DNA of 64,000 nucleotides. Origin: Icerya purchasi (taxonomy: Eukaryota > Arthropoda > Insecta > Hemiptera > Monophlebidae). The translations under genes and the position numbers were made by a program. Shown in pieces: positions 12,150 to 23,403 of this stretch. Under the pieces are notes generated by a model. It was not told the DNA's origin. It did not search any database and was given only the letters and a program-made list of their open reading frames with translations. Every line of letters begins with the position of its first letter. Positions within the stretch are counted from its first letter, which is position 1. The DNA lies in the NCBI GenBank assembly GCA_039619475.1, contig CM077116.1, forward strand, positions 16,489,443 through 16,553,442, written 5' to 3'.

Positions 12150-15100
12150 GGGAACTTTTCGCTTCTTTCCTTCTATTTTCAACTTTCTGGCTTACAAGGA
12201 TGCCAATGTTAAAGCCAGACTTGTTTTTAAAATAGCGAAAAAGAAGAAAACAAACTCTTGGAAAAGCTTTTGCACTTTTTTTTTTCGATCCACTCTTATT
12301 TTCATCTATAAAGAAAATGGCCAAGGCTCTTTCAATGATAATTTTCTTCCTGAAAAACGAATGCCTTTCATTGATTCTACAGCTTCTAGTTATATTTCTA
12401 ATTTGCAGCGATCTTGTCCCTTCCCATCTTCTCTTATTTTTTCACATTTTCTTAACTATCCTTTTACTTTATCAGAAGAACTTTATTCATCTTTAATCAA
12501 TTCCTCTAATTTCTCTTTCTGGGTTTAGATGAAATTACTTTGTCCGCTTTTGAAAATTTTTCTGATTTTTCTCTTTAAATACTTTCAAAAATTTTCAACT
12601 CCTTCTTGGTTCTGGTTGCACTCTTCCTTCCTGATACGCTTTTGTTATTGTTCCTATCCCAAAACCTTGTTCTTTCTCATTTCGTCGTATTTCTCTTGCT
12701 TCGTATGTTTAGCTTTTCCAAAGTTTAATTAACAAACGTCTCATTTGGTGGCTCGAACGCAGCAATCTGTTACCTAACGATATGTTCGGTTTCCGTCCTA
12801 GACGTTGTTCACCAAAGTGTATTAGTATGTTACTTATCAATAAAAAAATTCTTGTATGTATGTATATATATTCATTTAAAGACGCTCGACTTCTAGGTCA
12901 TTTGCGTCTACCGTACATTACAATTTATAGATAATAATTACAAATAATTCTGCCATACGTAAACTAAATCATATCTTCCGAAATAGGTTGACAGCTTTTA
13001 GGAATCTAAAAGTACTTTGGACTGCAGCTTCATCATTTCCAAGCGCCTCTTTGACAGTAATTCTTCTTGTACATGCGGATGAAAAAGCTTCCTCGCGCTC
13101 CTTTTGGAGTTTTGGACATACGGAGATGACATGTTCGATGGACAGACTTTGAGTGTTACAAAGTGCACATGATGGTGGAGGTTCATTTTGTAGCAAGGAT
13201 CCGTGTGTTAGTTTTGTGTGGCCGATGCGGATTCTGCTTAACACAATCTCTTCTCGCCTGTTTGCCCGGTGTGATGTTTCCCAATGTTCCAGTTCAACTT
13301 TTATTTGCCGTAACTTGTTATTCAATTGCCTATCCCATATGTTTTGGACATTATCCTTGATTGCGACCGTTATCTGTTTTTTTGCCTTTAGTAAGTCTTT
13401 TTCATGTGTTGTTACGGACCGTATTGTATTATCCCAGGGCGGATTTATAGGTTCGGATGGAGTGGCAGTAAGTCGATTGTTATGTAGGTAACTGAGGTAG
13501 TCAATACACCTAACTCCGAACGGTTTGTTTCTGTCGCGATAGATCTTAAGTAGATTCGGATGGAACGTTTTGTAGTAATTTATATGGCTCCTATTGCCGC
13601 TGATTTTCACATAATATTTCAGTGCCAACAACATTCGACGGTGTTTTAGTGACATCATGTTTGTTTCTATGTGCAAACTAATAATTGGACTCGTGTAAAA
13701 CGCCCCGCTGCTTATTCTGAGTGCGTTATTCTGAACTGTATTCAGCTTCTTAAGCGTACTTTCCGCTGCTGTGGTGTATGCTATCGCGCCGTAGTCCATT
13801 ATTGATCTGACATGAGTTCCGTATAAACGATTGCTGCTTTAGTTAACATTTCAGTTGCTTTTGATAAAATTCACCTGCTCACACTCTTCGACGCAATATA
13901 CTCTTTCAACGTTTCTGTCCACTTTGTTTTTCTTATCAGTCTCTTTTGTTGCAAAACTGTAATTCTTTCCTCTCCTTTCCGTTCTGCTACAAGGTTAGTA
14001 TTTGCAGGGTTACCTTAAGATACCTGCCATGGAACTACGCTCTTTAATATTTCTTTATTAAAATCGTTTCTATGTCTCTTAACTCCGCTTCGCTTCTTTT
14101 TTTTTGCTGAATGATGTTCTTATCTACTCCTCCAAACTCAATATCTCGTTAGCTAATTCCCTTCTTCAAAACTTGCTAATGCTACTAGAAAATTCTCTTT
14201 CTAATATTCCTTACTTCTCCCCCTAAATTCTCGTCTTTGGTCTTTACTGTTCACCTTTTCGATTCTTCTTTTATTGATCTTACCTTAAATGATGTTCCAC
14301 ATCCCCTCCTAAACTCTTTTTGTTATTTAGGAATCTTTTTTAACAGCGTCTTTTCTTTCACATTTACATTAATCATCTTTGTCTTTCTTCTCTCCTCCAA
14401 AAACTCAATCTGTTAAAAGCTTTCTAGGTGAATTCATGTTCTATAAATCTTTTATCCACTTTACCCTACAGTTTTGCTGCATTATTTATGAAAATTCCTG
14501 CAGGTCTCTTCTTTCAAAATTAGATCACATTCAAAATACCCGAAACATTGTTCGATAAATTTATGACTGAAATTAAAGTGTTTTGTTGCTGAGGGTATAG
14601 CTGATTGCAGTGTCAGTTCCGCAAAGGTTATTCTATCGTGAACGGCTCTAAAATGATCATCATAGTCGTCATCCTGATCACATTATTACAAATCGAGTTC
14701 CACAAGGTATTCAACTGCCGCATACAGTAAATAAATTTTACAAAATGTACACCACGACCACAAATACGAAGAAATCGATCAGATCGAAATTGCCGTATTT
14801 CACAATAATGTGCGAGTTCATGTCGCCTTGACCGCCATTAGGTAGCCATACGATATCCGCCGCGCAGTCTGCGTCTTTTTGTGATTATTTCTAAAATAAT
14901 TTGTGAATTTTCCAATACTTTAAGCTTTTTCTTTTCTACTTATGTCACTATCTACCTACACTGACGGTTCTAAACGGTCAAATAGACTTTTGCCATTTTT
15001 TGTCTTGCCTCAAATTATTCTGGGTCTTTTAAACTTCCCCGCTTTTGCTCAATTTTCCATGTGGAACCTATCGCTATTCTCTAATCACTAGTTTTCCACA

Positions 15101-15885
15101 AAATGATGATACTGTCGGATTCTAAAAGTGCTTTACAGTCTATCACATCTAACCTTCCTGCTCCCTCTTTTCATTATGTAATACTTCTCATATCCTCATC
15201 CATGGCCCTTTTTTTCCTTCACTCGATCGAAATCGATCTTCTGTGGATTCCTGTTATTTAGGCATTGAAGGTGGTGAGGCAGTGAAATTAGCCCGTTCCT
15301 CCGTTTCCAGTGCAGATTTTTGAACACATTTTCAGCTCGTAATATTGCGCTTATTTTCTTAAATGACTCTCATTCTAGACTGCGGTTCAATTCAACTTCT
15401 ATTCTTCTTCATTTTCCAATTCTGATTTTTTTTTTACCTCTCTATTCAACCAGCTCTTCCTTTGCGCCTGTGATTTCCTTGATACTTGCCTTTTCTTAAA
15501 CACTCCGCAATCTTTTTTGCCGTTTTCGTTTTAATCGTGGTCTTCTTCCTGCATCATTACCTTGGCTTTCATTTGCACATCTACTCCATTTGTATCCTTT
15601 TCAATTCCCTTTCACATACGTTCCTTGTGATCCTAATATCATATTTGATTTGAATGTTCTACCTTTTCCGCTGAGCAATCGTCCTTCTACTCTTCACTAC
15701 TACTCCCCTTATTGATGCTTCTTATATTCTCTCATTTTCTTCTGCTCCTGTTTTATTTTTGCTCTCGAATTATTTTTATGCTCTATCTTTAAACGTTTAA
15801 GAATACAACTTTATTTTCTTCTTTTTTCATTTCTTAGATTGATGCCCTCGTTGACGGATCCCCTTAAAAGAAGAGAAAAAAAGTT
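12150..15885 (+). pseudogene. Family A LINE, long but decayed copy, interrupted by another LINE
   Basis: Plus-strand blocks appear in the expected order for an RNase H-bearing LINE, all in shifting frames. The reverse transcriptase start lies near 12650-12780 (IPKPCSF, LINKRLIWWLERSN). FGFRPRR follows at 12784. After a foreign insert (12842-13835) come NISVAFDKIHLL (about 13847) and a degraded GLP block (about 14010). RNase H has YTDGSKRSN at 14957, SDSKSAL at about 15116 and IDLLWIP at about 15230. A C-terminal region with a PCDPNI cysteine pattern lies near 15630. An A-rich 3' end lies at about 15862-15885. The element carries many stops. The blocks match those at 4390-5459 closely enough to call it the same family. 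Some sequence between 14600 and 14930 is hard to align and may include further rearrangement. Confidence 0.8.
12842..13835 (-). pseudogene. Family B LINE 3' fragment lacking RNase H, inserted in family A LINE
   Basis: On the minus strand one open frame runs from about 13831 down to the stop at 12969 (276 codons from its first ATG at 13799). It starts in the reverse transcriptase C-terminus with RSIMDYGAIAY and LKKLNTVQNNALRI. It ends with the zinc-like tail SRIRIGHTKLTHG, CALCN and IEHVISVCP. In related LINEs an RNase H domain with TDGSK lies between these two parts. Here the sequence passes from NPPWDNTIRS to IWDRQLNNKLRQIK with no RNase H motif, so about one domain is missing although the frame stays open. 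The lower-coordinate end (12842-12968) is the 3' untranslated part. The plus-strand family A coding sequence resumes immediately above 13835, showing nested insertion. It is 5'-truncated and not autonomous. Confidence 0.85.
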
Positions 15886-15962
15886 TCCATGTGTAGCAGC
15901 GGGATTCAAACGAGGACCTGAATAAGACATCGCTGCGCCTCTGCACCACAGTAGCTGGCTTT
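15886..15962 (-). repeat. tRNA-like sequence, probable SINE head
   Basis: On the minus strand a pol III A-box-like string (ctactgtggtgcagagg) is followed, at normal tRNA spacing, by a B-box-like string (gtttgaatccc). No clean cloverleaf can be formed, so it is more likely a decayed tRNA-derived SINE head or tRNA pseudogene than a working tRNA. It sits just past the A-rich end of the LINE at 12150-15885. Confidence 0.45.
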
Positions 15963-16404
15963 AATTATTTTTGGACAATAGCCATGCAAAGTTTCAAGAT
16001 AATCAGAGAGAGAGAAGAACATTTCTATGGCTTTTCTCAATAGTCAAATTGTGTTCTATGCATTCTGCCCAGGCTGTGAAAAGTAAATTTTCGTGATATT
16101 ATCCGCGCTTGAAAATAAAACCTGCCGACCCTGCATGTGTTAATGCTTAGATTTATTTCTATTCCGCGGGTCGGCTCCTGGGCGGGTAGTTTTAATTCAA
16201 CAAGAAGCCCTCACGGCTTTGGGGAAGCGAATTTCAATGAATTTTGGTGAAGTGGTGGTATACCATGAGGGTATATTATGTGTGAAATATTAAGATACAA
16301 TATTCGAATATAGTCGAGAAAAACGAACTTAAAGTTTTCCAAACACTTTATGTATAGGTCATATGTAAGTTATATAACATTTCGCTTGAGATAAATGGAA
16401 ATAA
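15963..16404. other. no feature seen
   Basis: No gene or repeat was recognised. This stretch may be the tail of the SINE-like unit on one side or flanking DNA. Confidence 0.35.
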
Positions 16405-17850
16405 ATTGATTTTATTGATTGATCTTTATTTTAACCAGTTGATTACAAAAAGTTTCAAACGCTAACAATAATGAACGACGATAAAACGCGGATTTTATTA
16501 CACGAGATTACGCTCAAAAATCCTAAACCCAGATTTGTTACAATATATATGTAACTCAGTTTTTTTGGACCTCGCTGAGAGGACTGGATTCACAGATGCT
16601 AGTCTATTTATAATACTTATAGAAGAATCCATTTTAATTAATTGTGTCATTCTTTACCAAAAAGAAAAAAAATATTTTTATTTTCGAAATATACTTTTTT
16701 TTTTTTCTTTCTAATAACGCAAAAATGTAGTAAGGTTAAATGCAACGCAAAAACGTAAATACATTTTCTTATTGCCTGCAGTGTGTGAATAACATAGTTA
16801 TTAATATATTAGAACTATGCATTTCTTTGCGATAGCCTAGTTGCTAAAGCGCTCGATTCCGGTACAGAAATCTTGAGTTCGATTCCTGGCGACGATAGAA
16901 CTTACAAAATAAATAATTCAATTAACCGCTAATAATCACGAATGGCAAAATACCACCGTATGCGCGCTAATATCCTAAGAAAATATGATATCCGCATCAG
17001 CCACTTTATCTACGTCCCTCGGATGAATACAGAACGGGGAATCAATCCACTGGATTTCATATAGAAAAGCAGGTAGCATATTTGTCCCAGTGCGTGGCCC
17101 ACAGATTGCCACATAGAAATTTCTTGAATAGATGTTCGAGTATGACAACCGGGAATACCATGGTTTGACAAGGATATTCCTTTGGATCTTTTTATAATAT
17201 TTGTTGGAGCACAGAGCCTCCCAATATTCTTTATGCATTAACCTGATTATACTTAATAAATCCTCGAATGGGCGTAGAGCCCTACAATTACCAGCCGCGT
17301 TCCTAGCCTAGTTGTCGGCCACCTCATTCCCATATATACCCACATGAGCCGGAATCCGTGCAAATTGCACTAATAGGCCAGAAGCTTTGAAAATATAATT
17401 TAATTTATAATTGAATGTCATTTTTGATAGAGACATCAAACAACTTTTCGAGTCCGATAAATTCAAGATATTTTTGCTGTTAGTAGAAATTAACATGCCC
17501 GTTAAAGCTCATGCTACCGCTATGCACTTCGCCGTATAAACTGAAGCCAAACGAGGTAGAAGAAATTTTTTAATGACGCCTAGTTGCGGAATGCCAAATG
17601 CCGCATCAACTACATCCTCCTTTTTTCAACCATCCGTACATATATACAGATAATATTAGGTCATTTACTCTTAAAAATATTATTAAAAATATTATTTATT
17701 AAATGACTATTTGCATAGTTATTAATTGTGTCAAACTCTGATAGATGGACTTCTGCTTCTAATTCATTAAATTCAAAGGGATCCAAGAAATATTTCGCCG
17801 GTAAAAACTGGTGAAATTTGCGAAGCCGCCGGAAACTAATCGCTAACATA
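16405..17850 (-). pseudogene. LINE 3' fragment with RNase H
   Basis: Reading down the minus strand, a TDG-KKEDVV block (about 17635) marks the start of an RNase H domain. LSDSKSCLMSL (about 17455) and IPAHVGIYGNEVADN (about 17350-17308) give the later RNase H motifs. A C-terminal section ending in a cysteine/histidine-rich stretch runs to about 16976. Only a few stops break it, so it decayed less than most LINE copies here. Below it lies a 3' untranslated part to about 16405, where the minus strand ends in a tgatt-rich tail. No reverse transcriptase part is present, so the copy is 5'-truncated. Confidence 0.75.
16831..16895 (+). repeat. tRNA-like sequence, probable SINE head
   Basis: gatagcctagttgctaaagc resembles a pol III A-box region, and gagttcgattcc at 16875-16886 matches a B-box core at normal spacing. 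The would-be T-stem and acceptor do not pair, so this is not a functional tRNA by eye. The first eleven bases recur, with one change, at 63621. Confidence 0.5.
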
Positions 17851-18173
17851 GGGAGTTAAGTCAAAGAAAATTTCGAGACATTTATTTTTTTCTTTTGTTT
17901 TTATTTTTGTCAAAAATAATATAGTAAATTGAGATCAACGTACAATCAGAGAGTCAGTGGGTTTCTCTTCGACTAGGTTGAAAAAACTGGGCTATTATAT
18001 AGAAATTAAGGTATATATTTCTTCCCGGATTTTCTAAGGGTCACGTAAAAATTCAATTAATTATTCCTGCCTATTATACTTACAAAGTCGCTTCAAGAGT
18101 GCGGTTTGATTCACTGTTAGACTTTTTTATATTATAAATAGCTTTCACAAAAAAAGCTGCTTTATTTATTTAT
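17851..18173. other. no feature seen
   Basis: AT-rich spacer between two minus-strand LINE fragments. No gene or repeat was recognised. Confidence 0.35.
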
Positions 18174-18500
18174 GTTTTTTTTTTAATGGGCTCGATGTTA
18201 ACATTGACCCAACTACGTGGACTTAGATCACCTACTCAGATTCTGAGGCGATCGGAGATAGAAAGTATAAAAGAAAGAAGGAGGGGAATAACGGCTAGAG
18301 ATGGGAAGGAAAGGATAACGGAAGCATTGAAAAATGTAGGAAGATCCAACGCCAAAAGTTCGGTGTATAGATGAGAGCACTCAGGAAAAATAGCAGGGCA
18401 TTCAAAAAGGATATGGTTGTGGTCGCATATAAAGGGAGGATCAGTAGAGTGGAGAGGGCAAAAGGGAGAAGGTTGTTTTATAAATAGATGCAATTCTGCG
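18174..18500 (-). pseudogene. Family A LINE 3' end
   Basis: A T run at about 18173-18184 is the poly-A tail of a minus-strand element. The C-terminal frame at 18493-18236 reads FCPLHSTDPPFICDHNHILFEC in part, the cysteine/histidine tail of the family, followed by the usual leucine-rich end. It begins abruptly at about 18500, so it is strongly 5'-truncated. The start of its 3' untranslated part (aatgggctcgatgttaac at 18185) recurs at 29286. Confidence 0.75.
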
Positions 18501-19870
18501 CATCTTTAATTTCTCTGTTTGAACGTAGCTAATTCTTTTTTTTAACCAGGCAGAACCATCGGTTGTTGGACTCTTCGCGTCCCACGCTCTTTAAAATATA
18601 TTGCTAAATGGCCTAGATATGTAATTTGTAATGCTCTTTAATATTTAAAAAAAAAAAAAAAGAAATTGCAATAACTTTTCCTAGGTCACACTGATTGTGA
18701 GTAGCTCTGAATTTCAAATAATCAAATAATATTGCAAAACAAGTTGTAAAAAAGAATTTTAACTTGTTCCTTTTTTTGAGCAAATTTTCTTATTAAAAAT
18801 GTTATTTTTTCATTAAAATTTTTATTCTTCGCTCAAAAATAACTGAAAAGTTTTAGATTTTTTAAATTTGGTTGTTTATTTTAAATTTGAAACGAAAATA
18901 CTTACTACCGATCGATAAATTATAAAATAAACGCCTGTAATTCCATGTTATGTGAACATTTCTACACAAAAGTAGTAATTTACTCTTATATTGGTGTTTG
19001 CCTAAAAAAAACTTTAAACGGACATTTTATTCGGAATTTCTGTTTTACGTTAACATTGGGAGAACTCTTTCGCAAGTCCACAAATGGATCCATTAAAGCT
19101 TGATTATACGTTTGTAAATAACTGTGATCTACAACCAGTTGGATGGCGTTACCAAATTTGATGTTTATTTTTTACCTTTTTTTCTATTTACTCTTCTAAA
19201 TTAAAGTCGATGTTGTCTTTCTAATTATTTTCCACTTTATTAGACCGGTGGACAATACTGCCTTCTTGGGATGAATGTAGCTTAAATCGATTTTTATTCG
19301 TGGGCTGTCCGTCTCTGTCGATGAAATGTGCTATATCTTTCGTTCTATTTACTATCTCTCGAGCTTTCTCTCTTTATTGCGCCTCTTATATCCTGTCATT
19401 TCTTTCGTTGTTTATTGTTTCAGTTCTTCCTACATTTATTCTATCAATCTCTGATCGTATCCGTGTTTGACTAACCATTCCTCTTTCTTATTGTTTCTGA
19501 GCGGTGGTCAAAAAAAAAAAAAAAAAGACTACTCTTGTTCCGCAAATTTTTATTGAATTATTTCGGATTTTTATTATAGGAAATAATTTTTTAAGCGATA
19601 TATGAATAAAAATGTATCGAGAACCGTTTATTTTGTAAAAAAATTTGTACGTGCTTTTATTTTCATCGTTTTTACGCTTTAAGTCCGATGAAAAGATCAA
19701 AACTCGAAAGCTTACTAACAGTGAACTAAATATACTTCGACAAAAGGGGCGGGTCCAAAACTTTATGCTGGAACAGGACGACTACTCGTTTTCTAACAGC
19801 TTAATAATGATCACGTATTTGGTCGAAATATGTAGTCAGCCCGAAATGTTATATATCAAACGCTTTCATT
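18501..19870. other. AT-rich spacer with a possible decayed LINE segment
   Basis: Between about 19200 and 19470 a plus-strand pyrimidine-rich stretch resembles the C-terminal part of family A LINEs in composition and ends near 19470, but no motif is firm. Poly-A occurs at 18647-18661 and 19510-19526. The open frame at 19645-19917 has no recognisable domain. Confidence 0.35.
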
Positions 19871-19875
19871 CAATA

Positions 19876-19897
19876 TCAAATCAAATCAAATCAAATT
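19876..19897. repeat. (TCAAA)n microsatellite
   Basis: Four tcaaa units are followed by tttatt. The same unit and the same following bases form the 3' tail of the minus-strand LINE at 55517-55542. This may therefore be the tail of a very short, 5'-truncated relative. Confidence 0.6.
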
Positions 19898-19948
19898 TAT
19901 TTGTAAACTCCTTATAATAATTTGTATGTAAATTAAAACTGAAGCTTT

Positions 19949-20470
19949 TTTTTTTTTTTTTTATTATGGGTACGCCAACGAAGAACAACATCCCAATCAG
20001 CCAAGGAGCCAAGGAATCTAAGTAATAGTTCAAAAGGAGAATAACATATTAGATTTCAATCTGGTGCGAGATTGAATGAATGAAAGAAGCTAGAATAGGA
20101 ACAACTGACAAGGAAGGAAATGAGGGAACATAAGATTCATTGCATGAAGTAGGAAGACGAAGATCCAAAAGCCGAGAATAAAAGAGAGAACATTCTGAAG
20201 AGAGTGAGGAACATTCGAAGAAGACGTGATTGATATCACACAGAAAAAAGGAGTCCTCGGGGTGAAGAGGGCACCGCGGAGAAGAGACGAGGGAAAAACG
20301 ATAAAGTGACGAAGGGAGAAAGGTATGACCGAAACGAAGACGACATATAGCGGTGATCAGGGGACGACAAAGGGAAGGAAACATGTCGAACCATCTGGTC
20401 AAAGAAGGTAAGGGCTGAACGGAAAGATAAAAGGAATTCGGATTTGAGAAAAGAGAAAAATAAATATCCT
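19949..20470 (-). pseudogene. Family A LINE 3' end
   Basis: A T run at about 19948-19963 is the poly-A tail of a minus-strand copy. The frame 20402-20049 is open for 117 codons and reads CRLRFGHTFLPSSLYRF, then CPLHPEDSFFLCDINHVFFE. This is the cysteine/histidine C-terminus of the family, followed by the conserved LPTSCN and SFPSLSVVP end. The RNase H upstream is absent beyond about 20470, so the copy is 5'-truncated. It is among the better preserved family A ends in the window. Confidence 0.8.
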
Positions 20471-22495
20471 TCCATAATCAAACTGAAGCTTAACGTCGCT
20501 TATGCGCTTAGTTAGCGCGGGTAGCGGAATTATTAATAAACGCACATTGGCTACGACAATGTAAAAAATAAAAGAAGTTACTAAAACTTTTTTATTATTA
20601 TTATTATTATTTTCTAGTTTTTCACATAATTTATAAATTTAACATCATTAGGTAGCCCATGTTTACATATTTTATTATGTATCCTTAGACGATAGACTAC
20701 TTGGTTTAAATTAAACATTCTAATATAAAAATAATGTAATGTAAAATCTAGCTAAAATAAAAATAAAAAAAACACACATATGCCCCAATCCATTGATGTA
20801 TATAAAGGGGTGTTTGGGGGGTTTGACCCACCCCCCAGCCGCAGCCCATACAAAAGACCGAATATTAACCGAATACACTATCGTAGTGTATGACTTTGTC
20901 GCTTTGGATTGGATTTAAAATAGTTCGAATCTTTTTATGTCTTTATTTAGGTTACTTGAGCAGGAAAGAATGCCCAAGCTTATTTGTCAAAAGGTATATT
21001 ATATTGTCTCTAATCCTCCGAATAATGATGAGGAAAAACTGAAAGCTTTAAAAGAGCCTTGGAACCTACCAGGTACTTTCAAATTTCCAGTCACTGGACA
21101 GAGGAATTTTTCTTTTCAACGTCGTTGAACTACGAAACACTCATGACTTGTGTATTCAAAAGTTACGTAGGAAGCACTTTGCAAACTATGTGCTCTACTT
21201 GGAACAGTGCAAGACGGACGTGATTATCAAGATCTTGGAGCCCTTGTTAATAAGCCACTTATTAACCGGAAAAACGCTTTAGAGAACTTTGGTCATCACA
21301 CAAATACAAAATACCACAAATTCGCTTTAGAGCAAGCAGCAATTTTTGTAAAGTTCGCGGAAGGTAAATCTACTAATGTTGAAGAGTCCATGAACCTGGG
21401 GAAGGTCATAAAATTGCTGAAGATAACCGCGAGAGATTAAAAGCTATTGTAAAAACAGTTTTTTTTTATGCAGAAGACAGGAAATGACCCTAAGAGGCAG
21501 CCATGATTATGAAGTTGGAGTAAACGAATCTGCTCACAATGACGGCAATTTTCGAGTACTTCTCTATTTTCATACTTGATCTGGTGATGAATCACTATTA
21601 AGAGTCATTTGCTTACACAAAGTATGTATAGCAGAGCCATGTATACTTTATCAGGAATTTAGAATGAAGTGATCGTACTGTGCGGTAATACTATTCAAGT
21701 GCATGCACTTAAAAGGGTCAAAGAGGCTGTTTTTTTACGGCATTAGCAGGCGAAACTCAAGACATATTCCGGCGAAAACAACTGACGTTATTTTATGATA
21801 CGTAGACTGCTGATATAACAAATCAGTTATCTAGGAGTTCATTAGACACTTGATGGCGCTGCAGTACTGAGCGATCGATTACGAAGCGTGAGAACAATAA
21901 TTGTAGGAAAATACTTGAGAGTGCAATTCGTGCACTGTGTGGCTCACATTCTCAACTTAGTTCTAGAACATTCATGTGAGGTACGTACTGTATAGGGATC
22001 ATAAAACGTATAATAAACTTTTTTCGACAATTTTCACTTCGAGGACAGCCTTTTGAAGAAAATTGCTGATCAGATTAATTAATCTCATTCAACGTTTATT
22101 TCTTTTTGTGAGATACGGTGGACTGAAATCATGTGGCTGCAGAGCGGTTTGCACAAATGATTCCCGTAATACGTACAACACTTGAGGCACTGCAACAAGT
22201 TGCTGGTAGGGATGTCGCCGCTCAAGCATACCGACTACAAACCGTCATAGAAAATAGCTAGTTTGTGAGTCTCTAGTTGTATTGAGAAAAATTTTCTCAT
22301 ATACAACAAGCCTAAACAAAGCAATGAAAAAAATTGATATCGACTTGACCAACACTTGCAGCTATGCAAAAACTATAAAAACGATATTAAAAAATATTTG
22401 GAATGAAAGTCAATTCTCAGTCCTTTTCAAGCAAGCAAAGCAGATGAGTTCAAATGACATCGTTATTTCAAAAACGAACAGATAGAAAACGCAGC

Positions 22496-22503
22496 GTAGT
22501 GAT
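22496..22503. repeat. 8-bp target duplication, left
   Basis: gtagtgat directly precedes the MITE and is repeated exactly at 22872-22879. An 8-bp duplication is typical of hAT-superfamily insertion. Confidence 0.9.
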
Positions 22504-22871
22504 CAAAGGCGCACTCAGGAGTTTTTTTTGGTGGGGGCTAGAATTTAGATGAGTTAGGGGGTGGTAACTCGGTACCTCGACTAAGTACCCATCTATTTCC
22601 GTGGTCTGTAAATTAAAATTTAAAAAAAAAAAATACAAAATTAACGAATATTATTTTTTTAAAAATTACAAAACTGACGAATTTTATTTTAAAAAAAGTA
22701 ATAATAACGATAGAAACGTAACTTTATATTTGTAATGTAAGCAAAAAGTAAATGTGTATGTTTTTTTTAAAAAAAATAAGTAAAACAAAACATTACAAAC
22801 CGAAATTAAGATTTCGAAGATTTTTTGTGGGAAGCAATGGCCCCGTGGCACCCCCCTTCAGTGCGCCAATG
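22504..22871. mobile_element. hAT-type MITE, copy 1 (368 bp)
   Basis: The ends are caaaggcgcact and, on the other strand, cattggcgcact, an imperfect 12-bp terminal inverted repeat. It is flanked by a perfect 8-bp duplication (gtagtgat). It carries no coding capacity; the interior is AT-rich between two G/C-richer ends. It interrupts the hAT relic. Removing the element plus one duplication brings the two halves of the transposase reading back together in the same frame. A second copy lies at 23802-24262. Confidence 0.9.
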
Positions 22872-22879
22872 GTAGTGAT
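22872..22879. repeat. 8-bp target duplication, right
   Basis: gtagtgat, identical to the left duplication at 22496-22503. Confidence 0.9.
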
Positions 22880-23403
22880 GTACCGAGAGAAACTGCCGAA
22901 ATATATTACCGCCGAAATGTATTTTACCCCTTTGTTAACCATGTCATTACAAAACTCGAGGTCCGCTTTAAAACGATCGAAGGGATTCAAATGTTTCTAC
23001 TTGAGAAGATGGGTAATGTCTCTGCAGACAAAAAAAACTGAAAAAAACAATATAAACATTTCTTGATGAAAATAAAGGCACGATATTTATAATGGAATAT
23101 GAGATACTGCATGATCACTGGAAATCTGCTACGCGAAAGCCTACCACTGCAGTAGAAGCTATTGATCATTAGGATAAACAGTTTTTTTCTTTGATAAAAA
23201 CGTTTCTTATTATATTAGCCACACTTCCAGTGTCCACTGCGACCCTAGAAACCAATTAAAAACCTCGATTAAGAATCGAATAGGTGGCGAAAAAACGCTG
23301 ATCTTACCCTTATGAGCATTCACCGTAACTCCGATAAAACTAGATTCTAAAGAAATTGTAAATAAGTTGGTAATAAGACGTAAACGACTCAATTTTAAAT
23401 GTT

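Larger units (their letters stand above)
20937..23403 (+). pseudogene. hAT-type (ZMYM1/DUF4371-like) transposase relic, split by a MITE
   Basis: A decayed transposase reads on the plus strand in shifting frames. Its first part (20961-21120) ends in FPVTGQRNFSFQRR, resembling the TTF-type zinc region. LVNKPLINRKNALENFGHH and the following YHK block come next (21243-21340). RLKAIVKTVFF lies near 21436 and FVHCVAHILNLVLEHSCEV near 21930, the conserved central block. KIDIDLTNTCSYAKTIKTI lies at about 22330-22390. After the interruption at 22504-22871 the protein resumes with ETAEIYYRR and VNHVITKLEVRFK (about 22890-22970). The dimerisation-region block ILATLPVSTAT follows at about 23213-23245. 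Homology ends near 23403. Multiple stops and frameshifts make it inactive. The family assignment rests on this series of motifs from known arthropod ZMYM1-like proteins. Its own terminal repeats could not be fixed. Confidence 0.85.

Noticed and set aside
22793..22990. Minus-strand frame across the MITE edge
   Set aside because: It is the complement of the hAT relic and MITE end; the plus strand carries the motifs.
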